Assembly: GCA_024741835.1 (NCBI GenBank)
Contig: JAENRP010000316.1
Coordinates: forward strand, 1 to 51,279
Length of the DNA stretch: 51,279 nt
Reading direction: 5' to 3'
DNA from: Diplocarpon mali
Taxonomy: Eukaryota > Ascomycota > Leotiomycetes > Helotiales > Drepanopezizaceae
This document shows positions 33,721 through 45,147 of the stretch, piece by piece (the stretch's first letter is position 1; each line of letters opens with the position of its first letter). Both the position numbers and the translations under genes were made by a program. The notes below the pieces were generated by a model. The model worked only from the letters and a program-made list of their open reading frames with translations. It ran no database searches and was not told the origin of the DNA.

Positions 33721-33879
33721 GCTTTTAAAACGTAAGCATCTTTATTATAATTATCGTCTGAATTATCAGAAGTGGATTTAGGTTTAAATAACCTACTATT
33801 ATTATTAAAGGTATCTGCTAAAGTTTTAGCTAAATAGCCTTTTCCTTTGCCTTTCTTTAATAGTTGCGGCCTTTAATAG

Positions 33880-34880
33880 GATAAGGGCAGTTTGCTTCTT
33901 AACTTCTGCTTTAATTGCTTCTTAATATTAAAGCTAGCAATTATATCGATTAATTGCCTTCTAACTTTATAATTAGTAATATTATAAGTACTATTATAGA
34001 AGTAGCATCCCTAATAAGCTCAAGGGCTCGTCCTACGCTCCTTCCTCTTCTTAGGCTTATTATTGCCTTATAATGCAGCGTTTGCCGATTTAAAGCGTCC
34101 TTCGAAGTCTTGCTTAATAGTTCGAAGGAGGTCGATCTTCTTATAGATCTTAAGGTTGGGTTAGATAAGAAGAGATTGTTTTACAATAGCAAACTTAAGA
34201 AGGAGGCTATTGAATAGGAAACTAAAAAGCTAAGTTTCCTTAAAAGTCATAGCTATCCTAGGATCTGCGGCTCTTACTCTCCTCCTTACTTTATATAGTA
34301 TAGATTAAGTAAAGTCTATATTTATATCTATATCCTTACTATCTTTATCTTTTCTATACTAAAATGAAGTAATCTGCTATAGTAGATGCTAGGTATTAAG
34401 GGTAGTTGTTTAAGAGTATTTTACCTTTAAAGTATCCTATCTTATCTTTATATTATTATAAACTCGAATAAAATCTCGATCTTTATCGCTTAAACTTCTA
34501 TTGATTTTAAGCTTGCATTTAGCTAAGGCCAGCCTATACTCCTTCTCCTTTTTTATATTTAAAATCTGCCTTTAGGATTCTCGGTTATTATCTACTAAAG
34601 CTCTTAAGCTAAGCTTATTTAGTATATTTAGCAAATCCTTAGCAGTTATATTAGCTATTAAAGTAGAAGTAGACGAATCGGTAGAAGGAGTATAAGGGGC
34701 TATTCTTATATATTTAATAAGTGTCTTTTAAATCGCTATTTCGATGCCTTTGCTTTTAAAGTAAAGCTCTAAATCGTCGAACTATTATTGCTAGTTCTTT
34801 TAAAAGAGTTAGAGGTCTCTAGGCCTAGTGTTTCGATCGGAATCAGAAGCTATTGCCGTTTTAAATAGAATTGTATTAAA
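33880..34880 (-). pseudogene. Copia-A gag remnant (A4)
   Basis: Minus-strand counterpart of 18030-18946, continuing further toward protease. It is Lys/Gln-rich with RIP stops. It lies between leader and protease, so it is gag by position. Little sequence identity to known families can be judged by eye. Confidence 0.6.
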
Positions 34881-35245
34881 AAATCAAATAAATTAAATAG
34901 TTAAGGGCACTCCTCCTATTGAAAAGTCGAAATGATTAAATAGCAGGTGTTATAGAAGTATTAAATAGGGAGGAAGTCCTCTTGTCGAAAAGGGTTTTTA
35001 GGTTATAACGCAGGGAATCATACCTCTTATAAAACATAGTAAAGCAAGGAATTATACCTCTTGCAGTACCAAAGGGTTATAAAGCAAGGAATCACACCTC
35101 TTGCAATATAGGTTGGCTAAATAAGGAATTACACCTCTTATTCGCCGATTGCTCGCCTTTTACTATAAGTCTTATTCAACTTCCTACTAATAGTTGCAGC
35201 GCAAGTGCTTTCCAAGGGAAATTAATAATCTATTATCAGTCTATC

Positions 35246-35259
35246 TAAGGCTTATAACC
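35246..35259 (-). promoter_or_regulatory. Primer-binding site of Copia-A (A4)
   Basis: On minus it reads GGTTATAAGCCTTA next to the 5' LTR, identical to 17620-17633 and consistent with half-tRNA-iMet priming. Confidence 0.75.
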
Positions 35260-35454
35260 TATTAAGCTTAAGTAAGTCGGCGCAATAGGTCAAAGAGGCT
35301 TCTAAAGGTCGATAGTCGATATATTAGTAAGAGTTAGGGAAGGAAGGTTACCCCTTTCTTCCCTATAGCTATATACGTATCAATATCCTACTGACTAAGC
35401 AATAGGGTCACATAACAATACATCGGAGTGATAGCTATATCACCTATCTCAATA
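35260..35454 (-). repeat. 5' LTR of Copia-A (A4)
   Basis: 195 bp; on plus it starts TATTAAGCTTAAG and ends CTATCTCAATA. It abuts Copia-B gag on the right and the primer-binding site on the left. Confidence 0.9.
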
Positions 35455-36164
35455 AAATATAATATTATATAAACCTATATCATTATTAAATATAATAACT
35501 TTAACTTACTTAAAGCTTATATTATCGCCTTTAAGCTTTCAATTACTAAATTAGAAGCTCTTGACTCTGCCCTTCCCTCTTACTAGCACCCTATTATATT
35601 TATTACTAACTATTCTAATAGATGGCCTATTTAGGCAGATCGATAATGCTTTAACCTTCGCTTAGCTATAGCAGTTAGATAAAAATCAGATATTATACTC
35701 GAAGCTCTTATTAAAGATATTACTAATAAAGCTTAAGCCTTATAGAGTTTAAAAATAAATAGAACTATTTTATATAGTAATAAATCAGCTAGCAAGCTGC
35801 ATTCCTTTAACTATAAGAAGTCAGAAAATAAAGGAGGTTTTAAAGACTTAAAGAAGAGTACCTCTAAGAATACTACCACCTTTTCCCTTAACTCCTCCTA
35901 TCCTTATTGTAAATAACCAAAGCTATACTATAAGGTAGAAGATTGCTTTGCAATTAATAAATCGAAAAGAGAGGCTTAAGAGAAGGATTTAGAGAAGAAG
36001 TACGTATTTTATTACCTTAAAAGTAAAGATGATAAGTCCTTGCTATTATTATTATTAAAAGGTAAGAAGCCTTTTAAGAAGATTTAGAAGGAAGATAAAG
36101 AATCAGATAATGATCTCTTTAGGTATATTATACTATTACTAACCCTAGGGCTAATTCTCACTTG

Positions 36165-36260
36165 CGAGCTAGGCTTAAGAGTCAATTCCTCATTAGGAGG
36201 CGATTCCTCTTTAGGACCGATTTCTACTCGCAGGCCGGGACTAGGAGTTAGTTCTTCTAC
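36165..36260 (+). repeat. Palindromic units in Copia-B gag (B2)
   Basis: Counterpart of 23438-23550. The first unit (ACTTGCGAGCTAGGCTTAAG) is more RIP-altered than the second (ACTCGCAGGCCGGGACTAGG). The spacer between them differs from B1. Confidence 0.8.
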
Positions 36261-37628
36261 CTTTTGCTTCTTATTAAAATTGAGGAATCGTTAGCTATAT
36301 AATATAGGTGCTAGTAAGCATATCTTTAATAATCTCTTTAAGTTTACTTCTTATACTGCTTAAGATAATCTACCCTCTTTAAGTACAATTAATAGATCTA
36401 TTCAACCTCTTAGCATTAGTACTTGCAAAGTTAATACATTTAAATTCAATAGAAAGGTATATATTCTTAAGTTAATTAATACTCTTTATATATTTTAATT
36501 ACCTATCTGCCTATACTTAAATAGTAAACTTAATAAAATCAAAGGCTTCTATCGAAATAGTAAGCTATTCCTATCTAATAAGAAGGAAATTTGCACTATC
36601 GATAATAATATATATATTAATAAGGAATAGCCTTCTATTAACTCCTTTAGTTACGTAAGTGGATATGCTCTCTTAGCTGCTATCGAAAATGGACCTTTTA
36701 ATATTAAGCTCTAGTACTGTTGATTAAGCTACGCTAGCCTATAAACGGTTAGAAAGACCTAATCTGCTATTACTGATATATAGATTAAGGAAACAAAATC
36801 AAGGAAGACGCGAATCTGCGCTCTTTATAAAAAAGGCAGACCTTTCTAATATATTAATAAACGTTCAGCTTGCCTTCGACTTATAAAGGCATTTAACGAG
36901 CTATACGTCAATGTGGTTCATTTAAAGCCAACTGGCCTTAATAGCTATAAATACGCTTTTATCTTTACTTGCGCAGCTATAATAGCTAAATAGGGATAGA
37001 CTTATATAAATAAATCTAACGCTTTTAAAGTAAATAAAAAGATGATCAGCCTCTTATAAACTCAATATAATCGCATAATTAAGCGGTAGAGAACTAATAG
37101 AGGCAAGGAGTACTCTCCTATATAAATGCGAATACTTATAGAAAACCTCGGTATAATTTTAAAGGAATCTACTTTATATATGCTAGAATAAGACAGCAGA
37201 TTAGAACGATTAATTCGTATACTAATAGAAAAGTTGCGAATAGCTATAATTAACCAAAATATCCCCTCCTTTCTCTAGCCTTACCTCCTTCTTTTAGTAA
37301 TATATATCACTAATCTTACCGCCTTTAATATTTTAAATAGTAAGACTTTATATAAGGTCTTTTAGGATAATATTAAGCCTAATAAGCCGTATACTCCTTT
37401 AGTTAAGCATCTTCGAGTATTAGGCTATTGCGTTTATATGCTAATTAAGAAAGAAAAGCGAACTTAAAGTAATAAACTCACTTTAAGAGCAAAGGTAGGT
37501 ACTCTTATCGGATTTAATAATAGAAGTATCTATTAGATTTATATATTATCGCAAATAGGTAATAAGATTATTCGATTATCTTATGTTTAATTTGATAAAA
37601 ACGGCCTAATTATAGAGCCGCAATTAAG

Positions 37629-37762
37629 AGGTGATTTTACTCTTAGGCCAGGCCTGCGAGTCACTTCTTAAAATGATATTTTTACTTTTAGTCCAGGACT
37701 GCGAGTCAATTCTAACTCTTATAAAAACGATAATTTCACTCTTAAGCTAGGACTGCGAGTCA
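37629..37762 (+). repeat. Three palindromic coding units between integrase and RT of Copia-B
   Basis: The units start near 37629, 37674 and 37728 (spacings 45 and 54, both multiples of three) and read T-L-R-P-G-L-R-V, T-F-S-P-G-L-R-V and T-L-K-L-G-L-R-V in the polyprotein frame. The best unit is ACTCTTAGGCC-A-GGCCTGCGAGT, a near-perfect palindrome. Confidence 0.9.
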
Positions 37763-39544
37763 ATTTAGGAAAAGCTAAGCTTTTAACTTTAAGAAAGAGA
37801 GGAAGACCTCTTAGTTTAAGGAATAAGGCTTACCCTTAGCCTTTTAAGAAGAGAGCTACTTGCTTAACTTATGCTCTTAGATTTAAAGCTAATAACTCTA
37901 ATAATAAGAAAGCCTATTTAGGCGCCTTTTATATAGCCTTACTTAACTCTTTATACTTAAATGACTTGAAAATAGTCGAATAAGCCCTCTCTTGCGCCGA
38001 CGCTAATAAATGGCGATCTGCGATCAACTCTAAGTATAATTCCCTTACTTATAAGAATATATAAGTAGTGGTAAAACGCTTAAAACTCTTTAAAGATAAT
38101 AGAGTACTTAGATCGAGGCTTATCTTTAAAATAAAAAGAGATTAAAATAGGGAAATCTCTTAATAAAAGCTCAGATTTATTATATAAGGCTATATATAAT
38201 AATAAGGTCGAGATTACAATTAGATATTTGCTAAAGTTTGCAAATCTGTAGTTTAAAAGATCGCAATTGCGCTTATAGTACTATACAACTTCGAGCTAAA
38301 TCAGTTCGATATTAAGACAGCTTTCTTTAATTCAAAAGCTGACTTTAATATCTATATTATATTACCTCTTAGATATACTTACGATAAAGTCGTTCTTTTA
38401 CCTTAAGACTATTATCTTAAGCTTCTTAAGGCCTTATATAGCTTAAAGCAATCTCTACAATTATAGTAAGAAAAGCTATAGTCTAAGCTATAAAAGCTCG
38501 ATTTTCAACCTCTTAATACTAATAATTGTATATATATTAACTGCGCCTTTCGGATTCTTATTATTACTTACGTTAACGACTTCCTTATAGTAGTAAAGAA
38601 GGGTAATATATATAATAAGTTTAAGAGAGATCTTCGCAACCTCTTCGAGATTATAGGTAGCGAACTGGCTAACTACTTCTTAGGAGTACGTATAGTTAAA
38701 GATTGATAAAATAGAATAATCTCGCTTTATTAAAACGCCTATATTAATAAGGTTCTTAAACGTTTTTATATAACTAATTATAAAAGCGTACTAATGCCTT
38801 TTGCTAGTAGTTATAAAGTTCATATAGTCAAATTCGAAGACTAAGCCACTCCGTAGGAAGTAAAGCTATACTAGGAGATCTGTAGTTCTCTATAGTATCT
38901 TGCGCACTATACGCATTAAGATATATTATACTACTGCTCTATTCTTAGTAAATTCCTTACTAACCTTTTGCTATAATATATAGCAGCTTTAAAACGAGTT
39001 TTATAATACTTATAAGGAACGCGATTCTATTATATTACCTTTGAAAGTAAAACAACTGACCTAAAGCTTTAGAAATTGTATAGCTACTGCGATTTTAATT
39101 AAGCAGGTAATAAAGGAATTAGAGCCTCCTATTTTAAGGCTGTCTTCTTCCTTAATAATAGCGTAATTACCGCCTCCTTTAAGCGATAGACTATTATTGC
39201 TCTCTTATCTATAGAAGTAGAGTATATTACTATATGCAAATTCGTATAAGAGGCCTTTTAGATACGCTAGGTACTTAAGGAAATGGGCTACGCTAGTGAT
39301 AATGCTACTAAAGTCGAAATGATCTATAATAACTAAGGAGCCCTTTATCTTACTAAAAACCCTAAATATTACTAAAGAACGAAGCATATTAATATCAAGT
39401 TCTATTATATTTGGTAAGAACTTTAGAAAGGCTATTTAGACCTTTAGTATATAAATACTAAAGATAATGCTGCCGATAGCCTTACTAAGAGCTTAAATAG
39501 CTCTAACTACGCCGCCTTTATTAAATTGTTAAATATAAAGGTTC

Positions 39545-39645
39545 TGCACCTTAATTAAAGGGTGATTTTTTTTTGCACTTCTATTAAGGGGTGATTTTTT
39601 TTTACTCCTAGGCCGGGCCCGCGAGTTGATTTTGACTTACTAAAG
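39545..39645 (+). repeat. Repeat unit and T-rich direct repeat at the 3' end of Copia-B
   Basis: Just after the RNase H frame, AAGGGTGATTTTTTTT occurs twice (~39557 and ~39587), followed by one palindromic unit (ACTCCTAGGCC-GGGCCCGCGAGT). Confidence 0.75.
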
Positions 39646-39807
39646 GGTGGATTTCCTACTCTAAAGTAGAGCGCGCTAGCGAACTCTACTCTATTTCCTA
39701 TATCTATAGGTTAATTTTTCATACGAAACTATAGATTATAATAAAAAGCTATAATATTATATATATTATTAGTAAGTACCTTTAAAGGTCTTCCTAAAGA
39801 GGTGTAT

Positions 39808-40046
39808 TATAAGTATACCTATTATATATTTGTTATATGATCTATTATATAATATATTATACATATAATATATTATATGACTTACCATATGACTTAGTGG
39901 CAGCCCTTATTAAATAGCTCGTAGTTAGAGAGCTCTTATGAATCAAGACATAAGATACCTAACATCGTCGTTTGCACCTTATACTTCTTCGTGCCCTCTC
40001 TTTTAGTTTACTATCAAGTTCACTATCAGAGAACCTTATTGCTACA
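39808..40046 (+). repeat. 3' LTR of Copia-B (B2), ~239 bp
   Basis: Counterpart of 20547-20790, with nearly every CA/TG in its first half converted to TA. It ends TTGCTACA. A purine-rich tract (CCTAAAGAGG) lies just upstream. Confidence 0.82.
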
Positions 40047-42412
40047 GATGATAATAGCTAAATACCCCTAATTAAGCGATAATAAGAGGCTGCAAATAGC
40101 CGTTAAAGCAGTTAATAATATAGTAGGACCTAATAGGATAATTCCCACTTTGCTCGTTTTTAAAGCATATCTAAGGCTAATTAAACTAAATCCATCAAGT
40201 CCATTAGTAGAATAAAGGGCAATAATAATTAAAAAGGCTATAAAGGAAGTAAGGAAAATCCATATTACTTATAAGGTTAATAATGCTTTAGGTATAAGGA
40301 ATGGCCTTAAAACTACTTATATCTACAATTTAAAGCTAAAGGACCTAGTATTAGTATATTAAAAGAAGGGAGGATAAATAGGCCTATTCGAGTTCTTAAG
40401 CTTAAAGAACGAAACTTATATAATTAATATTAGCAATAAAATAAGGCACTTTAGATCGATAAGCGTATGTCCGTTTAAAATCGATAATAGAGAAGACTGC
40501 CTAAAGGAAACTAAGGAAATTAGAGGAACTGAACCTAAGGAGCAAATGACTACCGAAAGGGAGCAGAACGCAATTAATGTTAATAAAGAAGTAGAGCCCT
40601 TTCGCTTAATTAAGCCGCAACTTGATAGCTATAAGCAATCGCTAAGGGTAGAGGTTCCCTTTATTAAGCCTATTTCTAGCCTTTTTACAATCGATAATAG
40701 CTATAATACTAAGATTTAGATATCCTTTAGAGTAGACGATAAGCTATATATAGCCAAATCGGAGGTATTCCTAATGGAGAAGGAGAATAGGGACTAGGAA
40801 CTATCGCAGAAGCTATAGGTAGAAGGTAAGATTACTACTCCTAGACGCCCTTTTTAGCAATCTTGCCTAAAGGAATACTAAGGGCTAATAAATAAAAGGG
40901 TATTCGTACTAATGAATAAAAATGACCCTATTATAAAAGGCAAGAGGATCTTCAAATTAAGAATAGTTAATAAGATAAAAGGGAAGGAAACAGACTACCT
41001 ATTCGAAAAATCAAGGCTAGTTGTATAAGCCTAAAACAATACTAGTAAAAAGGAGGAAGGTATAATCACCTAGTCTCTAACGATCTAATAAGTAAGCTAA
41101 CGCCTTTTAATATGCCTTTTAGCATTAATCTAAGAACACTTTAAAGAATAGGGTAAGAAGGGCATTCTCGGCCTAGGGGATATTATATAAGCATATACCT
41201 AGGCAGCTTCGAAGCTACTATGCAATATATTTATATTTCCTTTATAAGATATTGCTAAGCTATTCCTTATAGGTACGGTCTTTAAAGTAGTGCTACTGCT
41301 CTATAGCATTCCTAAATTAGGAAAATATTAGTTTAGCACCTATTATAAGTACTATCGCAGCAATCTCGGCATAGTTAACTCAACTTATAACCCCTATCTA
41401 TTAGTAACCTTAAGCACTTCTCCCCTTTTCAATGTAATAGAAATATAGACAGACGATACCTTAATACTTAAAGAGGCAGACTTCTTAAAAAAGGAAAAGG
41501 ACAAGATTAAAAGGGTAGGATTCCTTATAAAGCTAATATAATACCTATCGAGCACTAAATCACTAGCTTTCAATAGGTATATTATTTCTTAGGAAGGAGA
41601 TATAGTATATATGCGATAAAAGGGCTAAGGCCAAAGGCTGGAACTAGTCGATACTTCTTAAAAGGGCTATAAGCAATAATACTTAAAGCAAAGAGCAAAG
41701 GGAGCTTATTTAGCTATAATCTGCTAGCTAGAAGCTTCCTTCGATTTATCAGCTATAGCTTAATACTAAGATCCGATAGTTTAAGATGTAGAGAATTTAA
41801 ATAAGCAATTCAAATGAATCTAAAACAATCCTAAAAGAGGCCTGACCTACCTTACTATTAATTTATAAAACGATAAGCTATTCGCATTTATCGATAGATC
41901 TTTTGCTAATAATAAGGATTTAAGCTCGCAGATCGGCTATATCATTATACTAGCTATTAAAGAAGAAGGAGAATCGCAGTTTACTTTAAAAGGCAATATT
42001 CTATACTATAGCTTAATAAAGTATAAGAGAGTGATAGGAGCAATACTAGCCTCCGAACTATATGCTATAGTAGTAGGTATTGATATGCTAGTTTCTATAG
42101 CTACGACGATCAATATAGTAATAGCTAAGCTGAGTCTACCCCGCCTCCTTACTATTATATATACAGATTCCCTCTCCTTATATAATTATATTATCAAATT
42201 GGGCACTATAAAGGAAAAGCGATTAATAATCGATATAATAGCTATTCGATAATCGTATAAGAATAGGAAGCTTATAAAGATACGTTAGATTAATAGCGCT
42301 AGCAACCCTGCTAACGCTATAATAAAAGCCAATCCAAATCAGGCCGTTTAGCAGCTAGTAGACACTAATTCAATAACTATTAAGAAGGAGGAATAGGTAC
42401 AAAGGCCTATTA
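40047..42412 (+). mobile_element. Copia-C: 3' part of a third copia-like family
   Basis: It contains the end of integrase (~40070-40480), an acidic/charged linker, RT (~40900-41600) and RNase H (~41850-42400), plus strand. The 5' end is cut by the Copia-B LTR and the 3' end by a Copia-A LTR. The frame is better preserved than in the other elements, with far fewer stops per kb. Confidence 0.82.
40048..42400 (+). pseudogene. Copia-C pol remnant (integrase C-terminus, RT, RNase H)
   Basis: The frame shows IAVKAVNNIVGPNRIIPTL (~40105), FEKSRLVV (~41005), an RT core with TDDT at 41449-41460, RAKGAYLAIICQLEASFDLS (~41695-41755), and RNase H with FAFIDRSFANNKDLSSQIGY (~41883-41942). An open stretch of 73 codons (42031-42252) follows, ending EKRLIIDIIAIR. 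These are hallmark phrases of a widespread fungal copia-like polyprotein. The catalytic Asp pair is intact. About 20 in-frame TAG/TAA codons still prevent expression. Confidence 0.82.
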
Positions 42413-42607
42413 TATTAAGCTTAAGTAAGTCGGCGCAGTAGGTAAAGGAGGCTTCTAAAGGTCGATAGTCGATATATTAATAAGAGTTAGGGAAGGAAGG
42501 TTACCCCTTTCTTCCCTATAGCTATATACATATTAATATCCTACTAATTAAGCAATAGGGTTATATAATAATATATTAAAGTAATAGCTATATTACCTAT
42601 CTTAATA
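42413..42607 (-). repeat. 3' LTR of Copia-A (A5)
   Basis: 195 bp; on plus it starts TATTAAGCTTAAG and ends CTATCTTAATA. It interrupts or follows the end of Copia-C. Confidence 0.9.
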
Positions 42608-42749
42608 CCCCTACTTAGACCTTACTCTAATTAACCTATAATTAGGAAAATAATAACTATCCTTTTACGCTAATCTAACTCTTAAGTATCTCTTTAAATT
42701 AAAAATAATTAATTAATAGCAACCTCTATTGAAATTATCAAACTCTATT

Positions 42750-42900
42750 TATAAGGCGGGATTAGGAGTCAATTTTCCCAAAAGCGTTCCTTTATAAGAC
42801 TATATAACTTAACTTGCGGTTTAGGCCTAGGAGTCGATTTAAAAACTTTCCTTTATAAGATTACGTAACCTAACTCGCAAGGCAGGCCTAGGAGTCGTCC
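42750..42900 (-). repeat. Short repeat units in the 3' end of Copia-A (A5)
   Basis: Three units with GGCGGGATTAGGAGTCAAT, GCGGTTTAGGCCTAGGAGTC and GCAAGGCAGGCCTAGGAGTC cores, and CCTTTATAAGA tails between them. Confidence 0.8.
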
Positions 42901-45147
42901 TTAAGCCTATTAAGCCCTTACTATCTTCTATAACCTTAGCATATCTTTAAATGCTTTAAACTTTACAACTATTTTTAATAGCTTTATAAATCCATTTGCT
43001 ACTATTCAATCAGTTAGGATATAAGTGATTAATAACTTATTCTTTATAATAAGGTCGCAAATGAAGTAGTAGGTAATATTAATATATTTCGATCGCTTAT
43101 ACAAGTATAGATTCTTTATAAGTGCAATCGCTCTTATATTATCTACTTAAAGATTAATATAATTCCTATCCTATTTAATATTCTTAGCGAAACCTATATC
43201 TTTTAAAACTTAAGCAATCTATAATCCTTACTTGCAATTTAATAATATTAATATATATTCGGCCTTAGTGCTTGCGGTAACTACTAATTTCTACTTCCTA
43301 CTTCCTTATAATATAAGTCTACTATATAGTACTATTACGCTTTTAAATATACTTTTCCAACCTTTTATATTTGCCTAATTAGAATTAGTATATACATTAA
43401 GCTTTACGCTTATATATTTCGTTAGTTTATATCTTACCTTTTATATAATTATCAATCGAAGGTACCTTTTAAGTCGCTTGACTGCGTTCTTATATTAAAT
43501 TATTAGATCCTTTAAGTTCTAATTAAGCTACTTAATAATAAAGGCGATATTTGGTCTTATTTATACTATAGTATATATAATTGCTCTAATATCCCATTAG
43601 TACTTCTTTAAATCTCCTCTTTACTTATTTTCATTAATAGGCTCTAACTTATTATACTTTCCTTCAATTGGAGTACGCTTTAGCTTAAAGTTAAGAGTAT
43701 AAGTAAAGAGTCCTATTCAGTCTAGGATCTTCTTAATATACTACTCTTAATCCAATCAGAGTTCTTAAATAAAGCGGTTTCTTATAACGCAAATGCTAAG
43801 GATCTTATAAATTCCCCTTAAATCCTTAGTATTAAAACGTTTCTAAATAGTTATAAAGAATTAATCTAATTAAGTGGTTATTTTCGCAGCTTTAGTAATA
43901 TCATCGATATATAATAGCAACTTGATTCTACGCTTAATATAAGTAAATAGATAAAGGTCAGCTAGGCTTTAAACAAATCCCATTTTTACTAAAGCAGAAC
44001 TATATAAGAGGTTCTAATTATAGGCTAATTATTTAAGCCTATAAATACTATAGAGTATATAAAAAGAGTGGCTAACGCATATAGGAATACTATTAGGTTA
44101 AGAGAGAAAAATCCGTTCTTTTATAATCGCTTTAGTAAATGCATTTTTAATATTATACTATTTGCATTTAAGGTTCTTAATAGCTACTATTACTATAAAT
44201 ATACAAAAGGTATCTATACGAACTATTAGCGCGAATATATCGAAGTAGTCTTTTCTATACTATTAAGAGAAGCCCTTAGCTATAAGCCTTACCTTATAAC
44301 GTTCTAAGGTCTTATCTATATATATCTTAATTATAAAGACCCACTTTATTAATACTAGGTTTACGTCCTTTAGTATCAGTTCCTCTATCTATATACTATT
44401 TGCAATAAGAGAGCTTATCTCCTCTTAAATTGCCTTATTCTATATTGCTCTATTCTTCAGGTTATTAATAGCTTTATTATATATCTTTAAAAGAGAGATT
44501 TTCATTATCCCTTTAGCGGCTAAAAGCGTATTATCTTTATTAAAGCTCTATTAAAGTTCGAGCTTATAGATCTTATATACTATTATAGCCTAGATACGCT
44601 TAGACTTACGTTTATCTAAAGAATCTTCCGATTCTAAGTCTCTATTCCTTTTCAAAGGCGTAGGTTCGACTGTAGGTTCTATAGGCTTATTATTTAAAGA
44701 ACCGTTTTCCAATAGTAAAAGCTTATTATTACTTATACCTATTTTAAGAATATCCTTTACTATAGGTGCTTTAACTAAGGGATAATAATATTAAAGTTAT
44801 TTTATACTTTAAGTAGTTCGCAGACGATAGGAATAGTCTATTCGGCCTTTAGGCGACTAATAGGTCGTCGATTAGCAGGTGCGCTTAATATACCTAAGTT
44901 AAGAGAAAGGGGTTATTAGTTCGACTTAATAGTATTACTATTAAGTAGTATACCTTACGAATCTTTAAGTATGCGAAGCTTTAAAGATAGCTCCCTCCTA
45001 TTTCGAGATTTGTCGAACTTAACTACTAAAGATATAATTACTTACCTAAGGTCTAGCGCGTATACTATCTATTACTTTATTATCTATTTAATATACCTAA
45101 TAAATATATACTCTTTACCTTAGTCTATTAGCTTCTTACTCTTTATA

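Larger units (their letters stand above)
29417..35454 (-). mobile_element. Copia-A copy A4: full-length Ty1/copia element, 6038 bp
   Basis: This is the only Copia-A with both LTRs: 5' LTR 35260-35454 and 3' LTR 29417-29612 (minus strand). In order: primer-binding site 35246-35259, leader repeats (~35010-35140), gag (~34880-33880), protease (~33720-33350), short-repeat array (~33330-32930), GAG-pre-integrase and integrase (~32900-31850), RT (~31480-30640), RNase H (~30430-29855), 3' repeat units (~29757-29840) and LTR. The flanks differ: Copia-D on one side and Copia-B gag on the other. The adjoining 5-mers (ATTTT and AAATA) do not match, so it is not a simple insertion. RIP stops occur throughout. 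Confidence 0.9.
35455..39560 (+). pseudogene. Copia-B polyprotein remnant (B2)
   Basis: Integrase is recognisable from ALYKKGRP (~36820) through RTNRGKEYS (~37095) and LVKHLRVLGYCVYM (~37400). RT has ANKWRSAINSKY (~38007), FDIKTAFFNSK (~38310) and YVND at 38569-38580. RNase H has YCDFNQAGNKG (~39085), SIEVEYI (~39210) and ends DNAADSLTKSLN (~39468). This is complete copia order. Stops sit at Gln/Trp codons; the catalytic YVDD has become YVND. The arrays of PGLRV units fall between folded domains. Confidence 0.87.
35455..40046 (+). mobile_element. Copia-B copy B2: gag (part) to 3' LTR
   Basis: It begins inside gag at the position equivalent to ~22752 of B1 and runs through the nucleocapsid-like segment, palindromic units, protease, GAG-pre-integrase, integrase (~36780-37600), three further palindromic units, RT (~37950-38900), RNase H (~39010-39550), one more unit (~39598-39640) and the 3' LTR (39808-40046). 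With B1 it gives the full family layout. Only its 5' LTR and gag start are missing, replaced by Copia-A. Confidence 0.9.
42413..45147 (-). mobile_element. Copia-A copy A5: 3' half
   Basis: 3' LTR 42413-42607, three short repeat units (~42750-42900), RNase H (~42905-43510), RT (~43700-44560) and the integrase C-terminal region up to 45147, all on minus and collinear with A4. It stops at 45147 where Copia-D2 begins. Confidence 0.9.

Noticed and set aside
42031..42252. Independent small gene of 73 aa
   Set aside because: It is simply the best preserved part of the Copia-C RNase H frame, continuous with recognisable sequence on both sides.
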